A stretch of DNA of 64,000 nt from Pseudoramibacter sp. (GTDB taxonomy: Bacteria > Bacillota > Clostridia > Eubacteriales > Eubacteriaceae): contig NZ_JAKVLT010000001.1 of NCBI RefSeq assembly GCF_022484225.1, positions 744,001 to 808,000 of the forward strand, written 5' to 3'. This document shows, one piece after another, positions 1 through 10,665 of this stretch (positions within the stretch are counted from its first letter, which is position 1; the number at the start of each line of letters is the position of its first letter). The position numbers and the translations under genes are program-made. A model generated the notes under the pieces. It was not told the DNA's origin. It did not search any database and worked only from the letters and a program-made list of their open reading frames with translations.

Positions 1-2
1 AT

Positions 3-896
3 ACCATTAATTTGACTGACAACTACTCCCCGGTTCACCCGAGAGTGCAGCTGTTCAAAAACGAATTCTACAACGGCGATCTCACAGGCAACCCCGTCGG
101 CGGCGCTTCATATGCCCTGTACCGGTACCGCTTGAAAGGATCGAAGTTAGCATTATTTGCCAACATGACCCGCGCCGACGTGCTGAACGCCAGCAACTGG
201 GAATACCTCGGTGAAGACAATACCGACGGCACCGGTTTTGTGTGCTCGAAAGACGAATTGAATGAAGGCGATATCGTCGCGGTTATGGAAATGAAAGCGC
301 CGGCGGGCTATCAGCGCACCGCCAATCCGGCAATCGTTCAGGTTCACGCCAATGCCAATCCGACACTGCTCGCCGATGCAGACGGCGCAGTCTCTCTCGA
401 TAAAGACGGCAATCTGCAGTGGAAAGAAACCGTCGTGCGCATCGGCATCAAGAAAGTTGACGCCAACGGCAACGCCGTCGTCGGCGCGAAGATGGCCGTC
501 CTCGACAAAGACGGCAAAGTCATCGATACCTGGACCACGACCAAAGACAATCTGGTTCACGAAACCGACAAGCTCACCGCCGGCGAAACCTACACCCTCC
601 GGGAACTCCAAGCGCCGGAAGGTTACGAAAAAGCCGCAGATGTCACCTTTACCGCAGAAGCGAAAGACATCAAAGGCACGGACGAATATGTCCAATCGGT
701 CACAATGATCGACCAGAAGAGTCAGCCGGCGAAACCGGGCACCCCGTCCAAGGGCACAACCGTTAAACCAGCACAGACCGTCGCACAGGGCGTCAAGACC
801 GGCGATCCGACCACGATTGGCGGACTGGTCCTTATGCTCGCGGCAGCAGGCGCAGTGCTCGTGCTCAGCGCGAAACATCTCAAAGCCATGCGTTAA
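3..896 (+). CDS. C-terminal part of a Cna_B/SpaA-type surface or pilin-like protein (5' end outside window)
   Basis: The frame is open from the first bases, so the start lies upstream of the window. What remains is about 298 residues. Two SpaA/Cna_B-like beta-sandwich repeats are visible: one ends in KAPAGYQRT and the second runs from IGIKKVDANGNAV to ELQAPEGYEKA. Both patterns are typical of isopeptide-stabilised pilin and adhesin domains. The C-terminus has a Pro/Thr/Lys-rich wall linker, then VKTGDP, a hydrophobic segment (GGLVLMLAAAGAVLVL) and a basic tail (KHLKAMR). That is sortase-signal architecture with VKTGD in place of a canonical LPxTG. Wall anchoring is inferred; no sortase gene is in view. 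Confidence 0.8.
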   Translation, partial: TINLTDNYSPVHPRVQLFKNEFYNGDLTGNPVGGASYALYRYRLKGSKLALFANMTRADVLNASNWEYLGEDNTDGTGFVCSKDELNEGDIVAVMEMKAPAGYQRTANPAIVQVHANANPTLLADADGAVSLDKDGNLQWKETVVRIGIKKVDANGNAVVGAKMAVLDKDGKVIDTWTTTKDNLVHETDKLTAGETYTLRELQAPEGYEKAADVTFTAEAKDIKGTDEYVQSVTMIDQKSQPAKPGTPSKGTTVKPAQTVAQGVKTGDPTTIGGLVLMLAAAGAVLVLSAKHLKAMR

Positions 897-928
897 AAAA
901 AGTTTAGCCACTTATTTATAATTTCACA

Positions 929-953
929 AAGGCTCCTTCGGGAGCCTTATTTT
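929..953 (+). terminator. Rho-independent terminator after the surface protein gene
   Basis: AAGGCTCC-TTCG-GGAGCCTT forms a perfect 8-bp stem on a TTCG tetraloop, followed by an AT-rich T tract. It lies 33 bp after the stop codon. Confidence 0.85.
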
Positions 954-1053
954 ATTGCCCGGGAAATAATCGCATGGCGAAATAACGGGCAGCCTTTGAA
1001 TTTCGGAACACGGTCTCTTATAATAGAAGCAAACACAGCGGAAAGGACATACG

Positions 1054-1833
1054 ATGAACCCGAAAATTGCATTCTTTGATATTGACGGCACCCTGATCGA
1101 TTTCGACGCGCCGAGCCTGAGCCCGGCCGTCGCTGACGCGCTGCGCCGCCTGCGCGCGAGAGGTACCAAGGTCTTTCTCGCCAGCGGCCGTCCGCCCTAT
1201 CTCCTGCCGAAGGTGAAAGGCCTGGCTTTCGACGGCGCCCTGTGTTTCAACGGGGCCTATGGCTTCGACCGAAAGGGACCCCTTTGCTCTGCCCCCATCG
1301 CCAAGACCGACATCAGGCGAATGGCCGAAAACAGCGAACGCATGGGTGTGCCGGTGCTGTTGGCGGGCGCAGAAACCATGGGCAGTAATTTTTATCAGAA
1401 AAACCTCGAAACCTACATGTCCTTTGCCGGCCATCCGAACCATGTCGTCGATCGCGAGACTTTTCAGCACCTCATGGCCGATGACATCTACCAGGTCATG
1501 GCCGGGACGAGGGCCGACCAGGACGCCGCCCTGCTGGCTGGCACCGCAGGCGTCCAGCCTCTGCGCTGGTGGGACTGGGCCTGCGACATCGTCGGGAAGG
1601 GCAGCGATAAGGCGGTGGGGGCGGAAAAAGTCCTGGCCGCTTACGACTTGCCCCGGGAAGCCTGCGCCGCTTTCGGCGACGGCGGCAACGACAAAAGCCT
1701 AATCGCCTTCGCGGGCATCGGCATCGCTATGGGCAACGCGACCGATGATGTCAAGGCCTGCGCCGATTACGTGACGACGCCATGCTCGGAAGACGGGGTC
1801 GCCGCAGCCCTCGCCCATTTCGGCTGGATTTGA
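1054..1833 (+). CDS. Cof-type HAD-IIB family phosphatase
   Basis: A 259-residue HAD-superfamily hydrolase, likely a cytosolic sugar-phosphate or nucleotide phosphatase of unknown substrate. The nucleophile motif DIDGTL is at residues 9-14, an SGRPP motif II follows near residue 48, and the C-terminal GDGGNDKSLI is the Mg-binding motif IV. Between them sits the C2-type cap that defines the Cof/IIB group. The start follows a GGAAAGGA ribosome site about 7 bp upstream. It stands alone between two terminator-bounded units. Substrate cannot be read from sequence. Confidence 0.85.
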   Translation: MNPKIAFFDIDGTLIDFDAPSLSPAVADALRRLRARGTKVFLASGRPPYLLPKVKGLAFDGALCFNGAYGFDRKGPLCSAPIAKTDIRRMAENSERMGVPVLLAGAETMGSNFYQKNLETYMSFAGHPNHVVDRETFQHLMADDIYQVMAGTRADQDAALLAGTAGVQPLRWWDWACDIVGKGSDKAVGAEKVLAAYDLPREACAAFGDGGNDKSLIAFAGIGIAMGNATDDVKACADYVTTPCSEDGVAAALAHFGWI

Positions 1834-1933
1834 CATCGCAAAGCGCAGTGATATTTACGGATTCAATTAAGCCTTTTTTGGGATGAAGGGAATAAAATAA
1901 CATCACAAAATGAAAACCCGCGAAGGAGAAAAT

Positions 1934-2437
1934 ATGAACGCATTATTTACCCGACACTCGGTCCGGCAGTACGCCGACCGGCCAGTTGAAGAAGAAAAAA
2001 TTGAAACCCTGATCAAGGCCGCTATGGCCGCCCCGACGGCGGGCAACCAGCAGGAATGGGAATTCGTCGTCGTCACCGACCCGGAAGTGAAAAAACAGGC
2101 CGCAGCCGCTTCACCCTACGCCGGCTGCGCGGCGAAGGCCGGCGTACTGATCGTGCCCGTTGGGGATCCGACGACGTGCCGCTTCCCGGACTGCTTCGAC
2201 GCCGACATGAGCGCCGCCATGGAAAACATCCTGCTCGAAGCGGTGCATCTGGATTTGGGCGGCGTGTGGCTTGCCATCGCCCCCTTTGAAGACCGTATTC
2301 AAAACCTTCAGAAGGCCCTGGACATTCCGGAAAACGTGGTGCCTTTCGCCATCGCATCCATCGGCTATCCGGCACAGCCCAATCGCGAAGACGGCCGAGA
2401 TTACGACTTTTCAAAGGTGCATCGGGATCGCTATTAA
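1934..2437 (+). CDS. nitroreductase family flavoprotein
   Basis: A 167-residue FMN-dependent nitroreductase-fold protein, near the short end for the family. The N-terminal RHSVRQYADRPVEEEKIETL matches the FMN-phosphate-binding start of the family, AAPTAGNQQEW follows at about 33-43, and GGVWLAIAPFEDR is the usual central helix. I chose the ATG at 1934 because GAAGGAG sits 7 bp before it; an in-frame ATG at 1910 has no ribosome site. Reduction of nitro compounds, quinones or a halide-type substrate is possible; the true substrate is unknown. Confidence 0.85.
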   Translation: MNALFTRHSVRQYADRPVEEEKIETLIKAAMAAPTAGNQQEWEFVVVTDPEVKKQAAAASPYAGCAAKAGVLIVPVGDPTTCRFPDCFDADMSAAMENILLEAVHLDLGGVWLAIAPFEDRIQNLQKALDIPENVVPFAIASIGYPAQPNREDGRDYDFSKVHRDRY

Positions 2438-2445
2438 ACTGCGAT

Positions 2446-2472
2446 AAAAAAGCGGCATTTGCCGCTTTTTTT
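2446..2472 (+). terminator. Rho-independent terminator after the nitroreductase gene
   Basis: AAAAAGCGGC-ATTTT-GCCGCTTTTTTT style hairpin: ten paired bases and a run of seven T, 9 bp after the stop codon. Confidence 0.9.
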
Positions 2473-2524
2473 GTGCCCGAAATAGATCATGCTGTGGCAT
2501 AATAAGAAAAGACAAGAATACAAA

Positions 2525-2563
2525 ATAAACAAAGAAGATAAACAAAGAAGATAAACAAAGAAG
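2525..2563 (+). repeat. three perfect tandem copies of a 13-bp unit in the leader of the aldo/keto reductase gene
   Basis: ATAAACAAAGAAG occurs three times without a mismatch (2525-2537, 2538-2550, 2551-2563). The last copy runs into the ribosome site AAGGAG at 2561-2566, 6 bp before the ATG at 2573. Each copy carries a weak GAAG Shine-Dalgarno-like core, so copy number could alter leader length or translation. Confidence 0.9.
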
Positions 2564-2572
2564 GAGAACACG

Positions 2573-3709
2573 ATGCAGAAAACAGAATGGGCCCAAGACA
2601 TTCCGAAGCTCGGCTTCGGCCTGATGCGCCTGCCCGGCACCCAGGGCGGCGGGAAAGTGGATCTGGACGCGGTCACGCAAATGGTCGACGCGTTCATGGC
2701 CGCGGGGCTGCGGTATTTCGATACCGCCTACGTCTACGACAAGGGCGGTTCGGAAGAGACCGTGAAGACGGTGCTGGTCGACCGCTACCCGAGAGAAAGC
2801 TTCATGCTGGCGTCGAAGCTGCACGCCACCATCGGCGTAAACAGCGCGGCAGAAGCAAAACGCGAGCTCGAGATCAGCCTTGAGCGCACCGGCGCCGGGT
2901 ATTTCGACTGCTACCTGCTCCATTCCCTGATGCTCACCAATTACAAAAAGTACGACGAATACGGCCTGTGGGATTTCGTGAAGGAACAGAAGGCGGCGGG
3001 GAAAATCCGCCACATTGGCTTTTCCTTCCACGGCACGCCGGAACTCTTGGAAAAACTCTTGACCGACCACCCCGAAGCGGAATTTGTCCAACTGCAGATC
3101 AATTACGCCGACTGGGACAATCCCGCAGTGGCGTCCAAGGCGTGCTACGACATCGCCCGGCGCCACAACAAGCCGATCATCGTCATGGAACCGGTGAAGG
3201 GGGGCTTCCTCGCCGATCCGCCGGCTCAGGTGAAGGCCCTGCTCACCGAAGCGAACCCGGACGCGTCGCCGGCGTCCTGGGCGATCCGCTTCGCGGCCTC
3301 CCTGCCCGGAGTGGTCACGGTGCTGTCGGGGATGTCGGACACAGATCAGATGCGGGATAATTTGTCTTACATGGCCGATTTCAAGCCCTTAAGTGAAAAA
3401 GAACAGCAGGTGATCGCGAAAGCCCAGGCTGTCATTGCCGGCCTCGATTCCATCGCGTGCACCGGCTGCCGCTACTGCGTCGCCGGCTGTCCGAAGCAGA
3501 TCCGGATTCCCGATATCTTCTCGGCGATGAACCGCCATTTGATGTACGGCCAGACTGAAAACGCCCGGGGCTATTACGCCAAGGCCGTGGCGGGAAACGG
3601 CAAGGCCTCGGACTGCATCGCCTGTGGTCAGTGTGAAAAGGCCTGTCCTCAGCATTTGCCCATTATCAACCTGCTTAAAGACTGTACGAAAGTGCTGGAA
3701 GCCAAATGA
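2573..3709 (+). CDS. aldo/keto reductase with C-terminal ferredoxin-type 4Fe-4S domain
   Basis: A 378-residue protein. Residues 10-270 form an aldo/keto reductase TIM barrel (LGFGLMRLPG, YFDTAYVYDKGGSEE with the catalytic Asp and Tyr, HIGFSFHG). The C-terminal third carries two cysteine clusters, CTGCRYCVAGCP and CIACGQCEKACP, which fit Fe-S binding. This fused architecture is common in anaerobic Clostridia, where reductant may come from ferredoxin as well as NAD(P)H. The substrate is unknown. The stop codon overlaps the next gene by 4 bp (ATGA), so the two are translationally coupled. Confidence 0.9.
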   Translation: MQKTEWAQDIPKLGFGLMRLPGTQGGGKVDLDAVTQMVDAFMAAGLRYFDTAYVYDKGGSEETVKTVLVDRYPRESFMLASKLHATIGVNSAAEAKRELEISLERTGAGYFDCYLLHSLMLTNYKKYDEYGLWDFVKEQKAAGKIRHIGFSFHGTPELLEKLLTDHPEAEFVQLQINYADWDNPAVASKACYDIARRHNKPIIVMEPVKGGFLADPPAQVKALLTEANPDASPASWAIRFAASLPGVVTVLSGMSDTDQMRDNLSYMADFKPLSEKEQQVIAKAQAVIAGLDSIACTGCRYCVAGCPKQIRIPDIFSAMNRHLMYGQTENARGYYAKAVAGNGKASDCIACGQCEKACPQHLPIINLLKDCTKVLEAK

Positions 3710-4095
3710 GCGCCTCGGTCATCGGCAACCCGTCTGAGGCGCTTAAAGCGCTGATTTCGGGGCGTATGCGCTTTGGAGAGGCAGAAGGACGGCTTAGCCT
3801 GCAACCCAGCGAGAAGGCGGGGAAAGGGTGCCAAATCCGAATTCGGCTGCGGCTTGAGAACCCGTCTTACGACGCGACGGTGCTTTCGGATTTTACCCTT
3901 GTCTGTTACGACGAAGGGGGGCAGGCCCTGAGCGAGACGCCGCTCCTCGAGGACACCACACCGCTGACGCTGCGGGCTTGGCAGCACAAAACCTTTGTCA
4001 TCGATGCGGTGGCAGCCGACGGCGCGCGGACGATCGCGGTCACCTGGCGCGATCAGCAGCAGAACCGCGGGCAGACGCCGGCAGTGGCAGTGTAA
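3706..4095 (+). CDS. hypothetical protein, coupled to the aldo/keto reductase
   Basis: A 129-residue protein beginning with ATG inside the preceding stop (ATGA overlap). From residue 25 on it alternates hydrophobic and polar residues (RIRLRLENPSYDATVLSDFTLVCYDEGG, then TLRAWQHKTFVID), which suggests a small beta-sandwich comparable to SLAP-type or late-embryogenesis-like domains. I cannot assign a family with confidence. No signal peptide or membrane segment is visible. Its role is presumably tied to the reductase with which it is coupled. Confidence 0.6.
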   Translation: MSASVIGNPSEALKALISGRMRFGEAEGRLSLQPSEKAGKGCQIRIRLRLENPSYDATVLSDFTLVCYDEGGQALSETPLLEDTTPLTLRAWQHKTFVIDAVAADGARTIAVTWRDQQQNRGQTPAVAV

Positions 4096-4119
4096 CTTGG
4101 ATATTGCAGCATCATACGA

Positions 4120-4154
4120 AAAACGCCCCAGATCTGAGCGTCTGGGGCGTTTTT
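4120..4154. terminator. bidirectional terminator between convergent units
   Basis: AAAACGCCCCAGA and TCTGGGGCGTTTT pair over 13 bp with an 8-nt loop. A runs on one side and T runs on the other let it serve both the rightward hypothetical gene and the leftward nrdJ. Confidence 0.9.
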
Positions 4155-4173
4155 TAATTGATAAAGCGACATA

Positions 4174-7116
4174 TCAGGAGCATCCAGTGGTGGAGCCGCA
4201 GTCGAGGCAGACTTTGCAGGTGCCGTTTCGGACCATGCGGTCCGAGCCGCAGGACGGGCACACTTCCCCGTAGAGGCGTTCGCCTTGTTCGGCGTCATCG
4301 TCTTCGGCATCATCGGCGTAGCTGAGATCCGCCATTTCCATCTGGGTTGGCTTGAATTCCGAGCGCTTGTAGTGATGGTCCGGCTTCACTTGGCACCGGG
4401 AGTAGTCGCCGCATTCGATATCGATGACCTTGGAAATCAGGTCCGAAATTGACGACGCGCTCTTGATGTACGGGTGGCGGAGTACCAGGCCCGAAGGTTC
4501 GTACTTCTGCCCCCGGAGCATCGCCGAAATGTCTTCGGGGTCGATGCCATACTGGAGCATGTGGGAAATCGACTTGGACAGGGAGGCGAGGAGCCCCTTG
4601 ACCACGGTGCCCTCCCGGTCGGTGGACACGAAGATTTCGCTGATCTTGTCGTTGTCGTAGAACGAAACCGTGATGTACAGCTCGATGTCGCCGATCTTGG
4701 CTGCGTGGGTGCGGCTGTTGCGGATGCCCTTGGGTTTTTTCCGTTCCAGCACCTTGCGGCCGTTTTCTGCCAAGTCGAGGAGTTCGTCGTAGCGCAATTC
4801 GTTCAAGGCGCGTTTGTGTTCCTTGTGGTCCCCGGTGGTCATGGGCTGGGACGCCTTGCACCCGTCCCGGTAGGTGGCGATGGCCTTGACTCCGGAGCGG
4901 TAGGCCAGCAGGTGAATGGCCGCAATATCTTCGACAGTGGCTGAGTGGGGCAGGTTGACGGTTTTGCTCACCGAGCCTGAAATCATTGGCGTGATGGCCG
5001 CGACCATGAGGACGTGGCCTTCGGGGCGGATGTCCCCGGCGCAGTCGAAAACCGGCAGATCTTCAGGTTTGAGATAGGGCGCCGACTTGAGATCCGTGTG
5101 GAGGAAATGGCCGTCATCGTCCTTTTCCAAAATATAATCCATGATGGCCTGGACCTGATCGTCCGGATAGCCCAGATGGCGCAGCCCTGTTTCCAGCACC
5201 GGGTTCACGATTTCCATGGCGCCGCCGCCGATGAGTTTTTTCAGGACGACATGGCTGTAAAACGGTTCGATGGATGTGGCGCCGCAGTCCATGGCGAAGG
5301 AAATCGTCCCCGTCGGGGCGATAACGGATACCTGGGCGTTGCGGTAGCCGTATTCCCGGCCGAGGGCTTCGGCTTCAAGCCAGGCGTTTTTGAGGGTGCC
5401 GGACCAGTCGGACAGCCCCAGTTCGGCGAGTTTGGCGTGATCGACGGTCATGGGCGCGACGTCCAGTTCTTCAAAGGCGTCGTCCCGGGCGCCGGCGACC
5501 CGGGCGTGGTTGCGGATGACCCGGCCCATGTAGGGCGCGTTGAGGCTGTAGCACGGGAAAGGCCCCTGTTTTTCCGCCATAAGGGCCGACGTCGCGTAGG
5601 ACACCCCGGTCATGATGCCGGCGAGAGACGCGGCAACGGCCCGGGCTTCGTCAGAGTCGTAGGGCAGCCCCATGGACAGGAGCAGGGAGGCCAGGTTGGC
5701 CAGCCCCAGCCCCGTCGTGCGGAACTGATAGGTTTTGCGGGCCACTTCTTCGGTGGGAAACTGTCCCCAGTGGATCGACGCTTCGAGGACAAGCTGAGTC
5801 AGGGCGACGAGGTGGGTGAAGCCGGTGAGGTCGTAGCTGCCGTCTTCTCCCGCAAAACGGTAGACGTTAATCGACGCCAAATTGCAGGCGGTGTCGTCGA
5901 GAAAGGCGTATTCCGAACACGGGTTCGTCGCGTTGATGCGGTTGTGCTTTGCGCCGACCTGGCCGTCTTCGCCGGCGGGACAGGTGTGCCAGTCGTTGAA
6001 GAGGTTGTCGAACTGGAGCCCCGGGTCCGCGCAGGCCCAGGCCGCTTCGTTGATTTCCCGCCACAGTTTGCGGACGGGGACTTTCCGGTTGACCCGGTCA
6101 TCCACCCGGCCGGTCAGTTCGATTTCAGCGTCGGGGTCGTCGTCCAGGTGCATGACCTTTTCGACAAAATCCCGGTTCAGGCGCACCGAGTTGTTGGCGT
6201 TCTGGCCGGAGACCGTCTGATAGGCTTCCCCGTCCATGCTCGTGTCGTAGCCCATTTTGCCGAGGTCCCGGACCTTCTGTTCTTCGTGGGCCTTCCAGTT
6301 GATGAAGGATTCGATTTCCGGATGGTCGATGTCGACGATAACCATCTTCGCCGCGCGGCGGGTCGTGCCGCCGGATTTGATCGCACCGGCGTTGCGGTCG
6401 AGCCCCTGGAGGAAGCTCATCATGCCCGAGGATTTGCCCCCGGAGGACAGTCCTTCCCCTTCGCCTCGGAGCGGAGAGAAGTTGGATCCGACCCCGGAGC
6501 CGCCCTTAAACAGCTTGGTTTCCGAGACGTAGTGGTCGGAGATGGAGCCTTTGCCCAAAAGCTGATCTTTGATGGACAGGATGAAGCACGCCGAGGACTG
6601 GGTTCTCGTGTAGCGGTCTTTGGACTGCACGACCCTGCCCGCCTTTTCGTCGTAGTAGTACAGGCTGTCGGAGTCCGCATCGATGCCGTAGTTGCGGCGG
6701 ATGCCAGTGTTGAACCACTGGGGGGAGTTCGGCGCCCACATCTGGCTCAGGAAGGCGAAGACCATTTCGTCGTAGAAGATCTGCCACTGTTCGTCGGTTG
6801 CGATGAGACCTTCGTCCCGGAGGGCGTCAGCCCAGAAGCCGACCATGCGGTCAGCCACCTGGCGCATCGAGGATTCGTGGCCGCCTTCGGGCACCCCTTC
6901 TTTTCTGAAATACTTGCTCGCGATGATGTTGCAGGCGTTCTGGGAATAGCCCTTCGGGAATTCCAGATCGTGCATTTCAAAGGAAATTTTGCCGGTCCGG
7001 TAATCGGTCAGGGAGACGTCGACGCGCTGCCAGTCGAAGAGATCGTAGACCGTCTGGTCGCTGCCTTCGAGGGACTTCGTGAAGACGCGGGTGAATAATT
7101 GGGATAGATGTTTCAA
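4174..7116 (-). CDS. nrdJ: adenosylcobalamin-dependent (class II) ribonucleoside-diphosphate reductase
   Basis: A 980-residue class II ribonucleotide reductase. It makes deoxynucleotides by a B12-derived thiyl radical and needs no oxygen. Visible are SSACFILSIKD (substrate-site Cys region), the catalytic NPCSEYAFLDDTACNLASIN motif, PTGTISFAMDCGATSIEP, and a C-terminal zinc-ribbon-like tail (CPSCGSDRMVRNGTCKVCLDCG) that carries the redox-active cysteines. The length fits the long NrdJ form. The start is a TTG with GGAGAAG 6 bp upstream. It lies 24 bp downstream of the deacetylase gene on the same strand. No B12 riboswitch is visible upstream. Confidence 0.95.
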   Translation of the reverse strand: MKHLSQLFTRVFTKSLEGSDQTVYDLFDWQRVDVSLTDYRTGKISFEMHDLEFPKGYSQNACNIIASKYFRKEGVPEGGHESSMRQVADRMVGFWADALRDEGLIATDEQWQIFYDEMVFAFLSQMWAPNSPQWFNTGIRRNYGIDADSDSLYYYDEKAGRVVQSKDRYTRTQSSACFILSIKDQLLGKGSISDHYVSETKLFKGGSGVGSNFSPLRGEGEGLSSGGKSSGMMSFLQGLDRNAGAIKSGGTTRRAAKMVIVDIDHPEIESFINWKAHEEQKVRDLGKMGYDTSMDGEAYQTVSGQNANNSVRLNRDFVEKVMHLDDDPDAEIELTGRVDDRVNRKVPVRKLWREINEAAWACADPGLQFDNLFNDWHTCPAGEDGQVGAKHNRINATNPCSEYAFLDDTACNLASINVYRFAGEDGSYDLTGFTHLVALTQLVLEASIHWGQFPTEEVARKTYQFRTTGLGLANLASLLLSMGLPYDSDEARAVAASLAGIMTGVSYATSALMAEKQGPFPCYSLNAPYMGRVIRNHARVAGARDDAFEELDVAPMTVDHAKLAELGLSDWSGTLKNAWLEAEALGREYGYRNAQVSVIAPTGTISFAMDCGATSIEPFYSHVVLKKLIGGGAMEIVNPVLETGLRHLGYPDDQVQAIMDYILEKDDDGHFLHTDLKSAPYLKPEDLPVFDCAGDIRPEGHVLMVAAITPMISGSVSKTVNLPHSATVEDIAAIHLLAYRSGVKAIATYRDGCKASQPMTTGDHKEHKRALNELRYDELLDLAENGRKVLERKKPKGIRNSRTHAAKIGDIELYITVSFYDNDKISEIFVSTDREGTVVKGLLASLSKSISHMLQYGIDPEDISAMLRGQKYEPSGLVLRHPYIKSASSISDLISKVIDIECGDYSRCQVKPDHHYKRSEFKPTQMEMADLSYADDAEDDDAEQGERLYGEVCPSCGSDRMVRNGTCKVCLDCGSTTGCS

Positions 7117-7140
7117 GAGAGCTTCTCCATTTCTTTTGGC

Positions 7141-7992
7141 TTAATTGGCAATGGGCTGATGGGGGGCGTAGGATTTCCAGGAAATCGGTTTAAAGGTGTA
7201 GCCCCGGGAGCGGTAGTTGTCGATGATGCGCTGAAGGGCCTGAACCGTCGTGCCCTTATGAGGCGCGTCATGGCACAGGAGCACCACGTTGTTGTCATTG
7301 CAGGCGGTGGCGTGGGCTACGAGATCGTCCACGTTGTCTTCGCTGTGGGCTGCGTCGGTGGAATCGGCGTTCCAGTCGTAATACTGGTAGCCCTTGGCGT
7401 TGAGATCCGAGGCGAGCTTGCCCATGATCCCCTGGGCGTAATTCCGGGAGACGGTGTTGGACGAGCCGCCGGGGAAGCGGACGTAGGCCGGGACAAAGCC
7501 GATTTCCGACTTCACCACCTGGGCGATCTGGTTCAGATCGTCAAAATACGCCTGTTCCGAACGGTAGATTTCGTATTTGTGAGAGGCGGTGTGCAGGCCG
7601 ATGGTGTTGCCTTCGTTGTAGGCTTTGCGGATCAGATGCTGATACTGGGAATACATGTTCGTGACGAAAAACGTCCCATGGATGTGATTTCGTTTGAGGA
7701 TTTCCAGAATCGCTTCGGTGTTTTCCGAAGGGCCGTCGTCAAAAGTCAGGTAGACGATTTTTTTGGACGACTCTTTGTCCGTTCCCGGCACGCTGCCGGG
7801 GGTCAGCTTGCCCCGGGGTTCGTCGACGAAATCGGTCTGGGTCAAAGTTCCGCCGGTCGCCTGGCAGAACGCGGCGTAGCTGTCGGCGTCGGCCGCGCGG
7901 ACAGGCCAGGCGGATATGAATGCGGCGCAAAAAATAAGCACCGCCGCCAATCCGATGCTTATGTAAAATATTTTATCATTCCCTATGGACAT
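7141..7992 (-). CDS. secreted or membrane-anchored polysaccharide deacetylase (NodB fold)
   Basis: A 283-residue protein with an N-terminal hydrophobic segment (residues 9-28, ending VRAADA) that reads as a signal peptide or anchor. The NodB domain shows all expected motifs: YLTFDDGPSE (general base and metal Asp), GLHTASHKYE (metal His pair), RFPGGSSNTV and a late LLCHDAPH. It probably removes acetyl groups from peptidoglycan GlcNAc or MurNAc, which can confer lysozyme resistance. I chose the ATG at 7992 because AGAGG lies 11 bp upstream and it precedes the signal sequence; the open frame continues to 8058. It is possibly co-transcribed with nrdJ. Confidence 0.88.
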   Translation of the reverse strand: MSIGNDKIFYISIGLAAVLIFCAAFISAWPVRAADADSYAAFCQATGGTLTQTDFVDEPRGKLTPGSVPGTDKESSKKIVYLTFDDGPSENTEAILEILKRNHIHGTFFVTNMYSQYQHLIRKAYNEGNTIGLHTASHKYEIYRSEQAYFDDLNQIAQVVKSEIGFVPAYVRFPGGSSNTVSRNYAQGIMGKLASDLNAKGYQYYDWNADSTDAAHSEDNVDDLVAHATACNDNNVVLLCHDAPHKGTTVQALQRIIDNYRSRGYTFKPISWKSYAPHQPIAN

Positions 7993-8131
7993 TTCAATAG
8001 GACCTCTTTGTGATGAATTTGTAAAATTTATTATATCACAGAAATTTTGCACGTCCACCTCTCTTTTATTTAATTCAATAATGACGTATAATAGCAGAAG
8101 TTTAAAAGATTAAAAGACAGAGGAGGAGCTT

Positions 8132-8917
8132 ATGCGCCCGGCATTTAAAAATTACATCGGCGTCATGGATTCGGGGCTCGGCGGCATTTCCGTGCTTCAG
8201 GAAATGACCCGGGAGCTGCCCAACGAACGGTATGTGTTTTTCGGCGACTCGGCGCATGCCCCCTACGGCGAAAAATCGGTGGAGACGGTTCAGCAGCTCA
8301 CGTTGAGCATCGCGGAAAAAATGGCGGCTGAAGGGGTGAAGGCCATTGTCATCGCGTGCAACACGGCGACGAGCGCCGCGGCGGGGCTTTTGCGCAAAAC
8401 CTTTGACATGCCGATCATCGGCATCGAGCCGGCGCTGAAACCCGCGGCCACGTCGGCAGACAGCCACCGGGTCCTCGTCATGGCGACGCCGGTGACCCTG
8501 TCCCTCAAAAAATACCACGATTTATGGGAAAAATACGCCGGCTACGCCGACTGCGCCTCCCAGCCCTGCCCGGGGCTGGCCCGGCGCATCGAACAGGGGA
8601 ACCTCGACGCGCCGGACGTCATCGAAATGCTGACCCGGTTTCTCGGGCCTTACCGGGGCAAAATCGACAGCCTCGTCCTCGGCTGCACCCACTATCCCTT
8701 TGTGAAAAAGCAGATCCGTCAGGTCCTCGGCGACGGGGTCAAGCTGTACGACGGCGGCCGGGGCACGGCCCGGGAACTGCGCCGGGTGCTGGCCAGCCGC
8801 CATGTCCTGCGCAGGCCGGAAGACGGCCCCGGCGGGGTCGTGTTTAAGTCGAGCATCGACACCCCCGAAGAGATTCAGCTGTACAAAATGTTCTACCACA
8901 TGAATTTAGAGGAATGA
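8132..8917 (+). CDS. murI: glutamate racemase
   Basis: A 261-residue cytosolic enzyme that converts L- to D-glutamate for peptidoglycan synthesis. The Asp/Glu racemase signature motifs are intact: GVMDSGLGGISVL at the N-terminus, VIACNTATSAA with the first catalytic Cys (about residue 76), and LGCTHYPF with the second (about 190). The ATG follows AGGAGGAG. It diverges from the deacetylase gene and converges on rho. Confidence 0.95.
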   Translation: MRPAFKNYIGVMDSGLGGISVLQEMTRELPNERYVFFGDSAHAPYGEKSVETVQQLTLSIAEKMAAEGVKAIVIACNTATSAAAGLLRKTFDMPIIGIEPALKPAATSADSHRVLVMATPVTLSLKKYHDLWEKYAGYADCASQPCPGLARRIEQGNLDAPDVIEMLTRFLGPYRGKIDSLVLGCTHYPFVKKQIRQVLGDGVKLYDGGRGTARELRRVLASRHVLRRPEDGPGGVVFKSSIDTPEEIQLYKMFYHMNLEE

Positions 8918-8937
8918 GCGGGGATTGAAGCAAAAAT

Positions 8938-8980
8938 AAAAAAGCTGGAAGCCTATCGATTATGCTTCCAGCTTTTTTGT
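8938..8980. terminator. bidirectional terminator between murI and rho
   Basis: A 15-bp perfect stem AAAAAAGCTGGAAGC / GCTTCCAGCTTTTTT around an 11-nt loop, with T tracts readable in both directions, sits between the convergent murI and rho genes. Confidence 0.92.
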
Positions 8981-8990
8981 TTTTGTGAGC

Positions 8991-10565
<1,575 letters not shown>

Positions 10566-10633
10566 GTAAAAACTCCTGAAAAAAATTTAAAATCAAAAAA
10601 TAATTAGCTTTATTCTATCAAAAACGGGCATAA

Positions 10634-10659
10634 AAAAACAGCCGGTGAAGGCTGTTTTT
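10634..10659 (-). terminator. Rho-independent terminator for the leftward small-gene pair
   Basis: AAAAACAGCC and GGCTGTTTTT pair over 10 bp on a 6-nt loop. On the minus strand the hairpin ends in TTTTTTT. It lies 6 bp past the stop of the Cys-rich small gene and upstream of rho. Confidence 0.85.
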
Positions 10660-10665
10660 GAAATT

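Noticed and set aside
5014-7098. Very long open frame (about 694 codons) antisense to nrdJ
   Set aside because: It is a shadow of the GC-rich reductase gene: no ribosome site, low-complexity Gly/Val/Arg composition, no recognisable domain. Similar shadows lie opposite rho, the NSS genes, the AAA ATPase and the flavodiiron gene.
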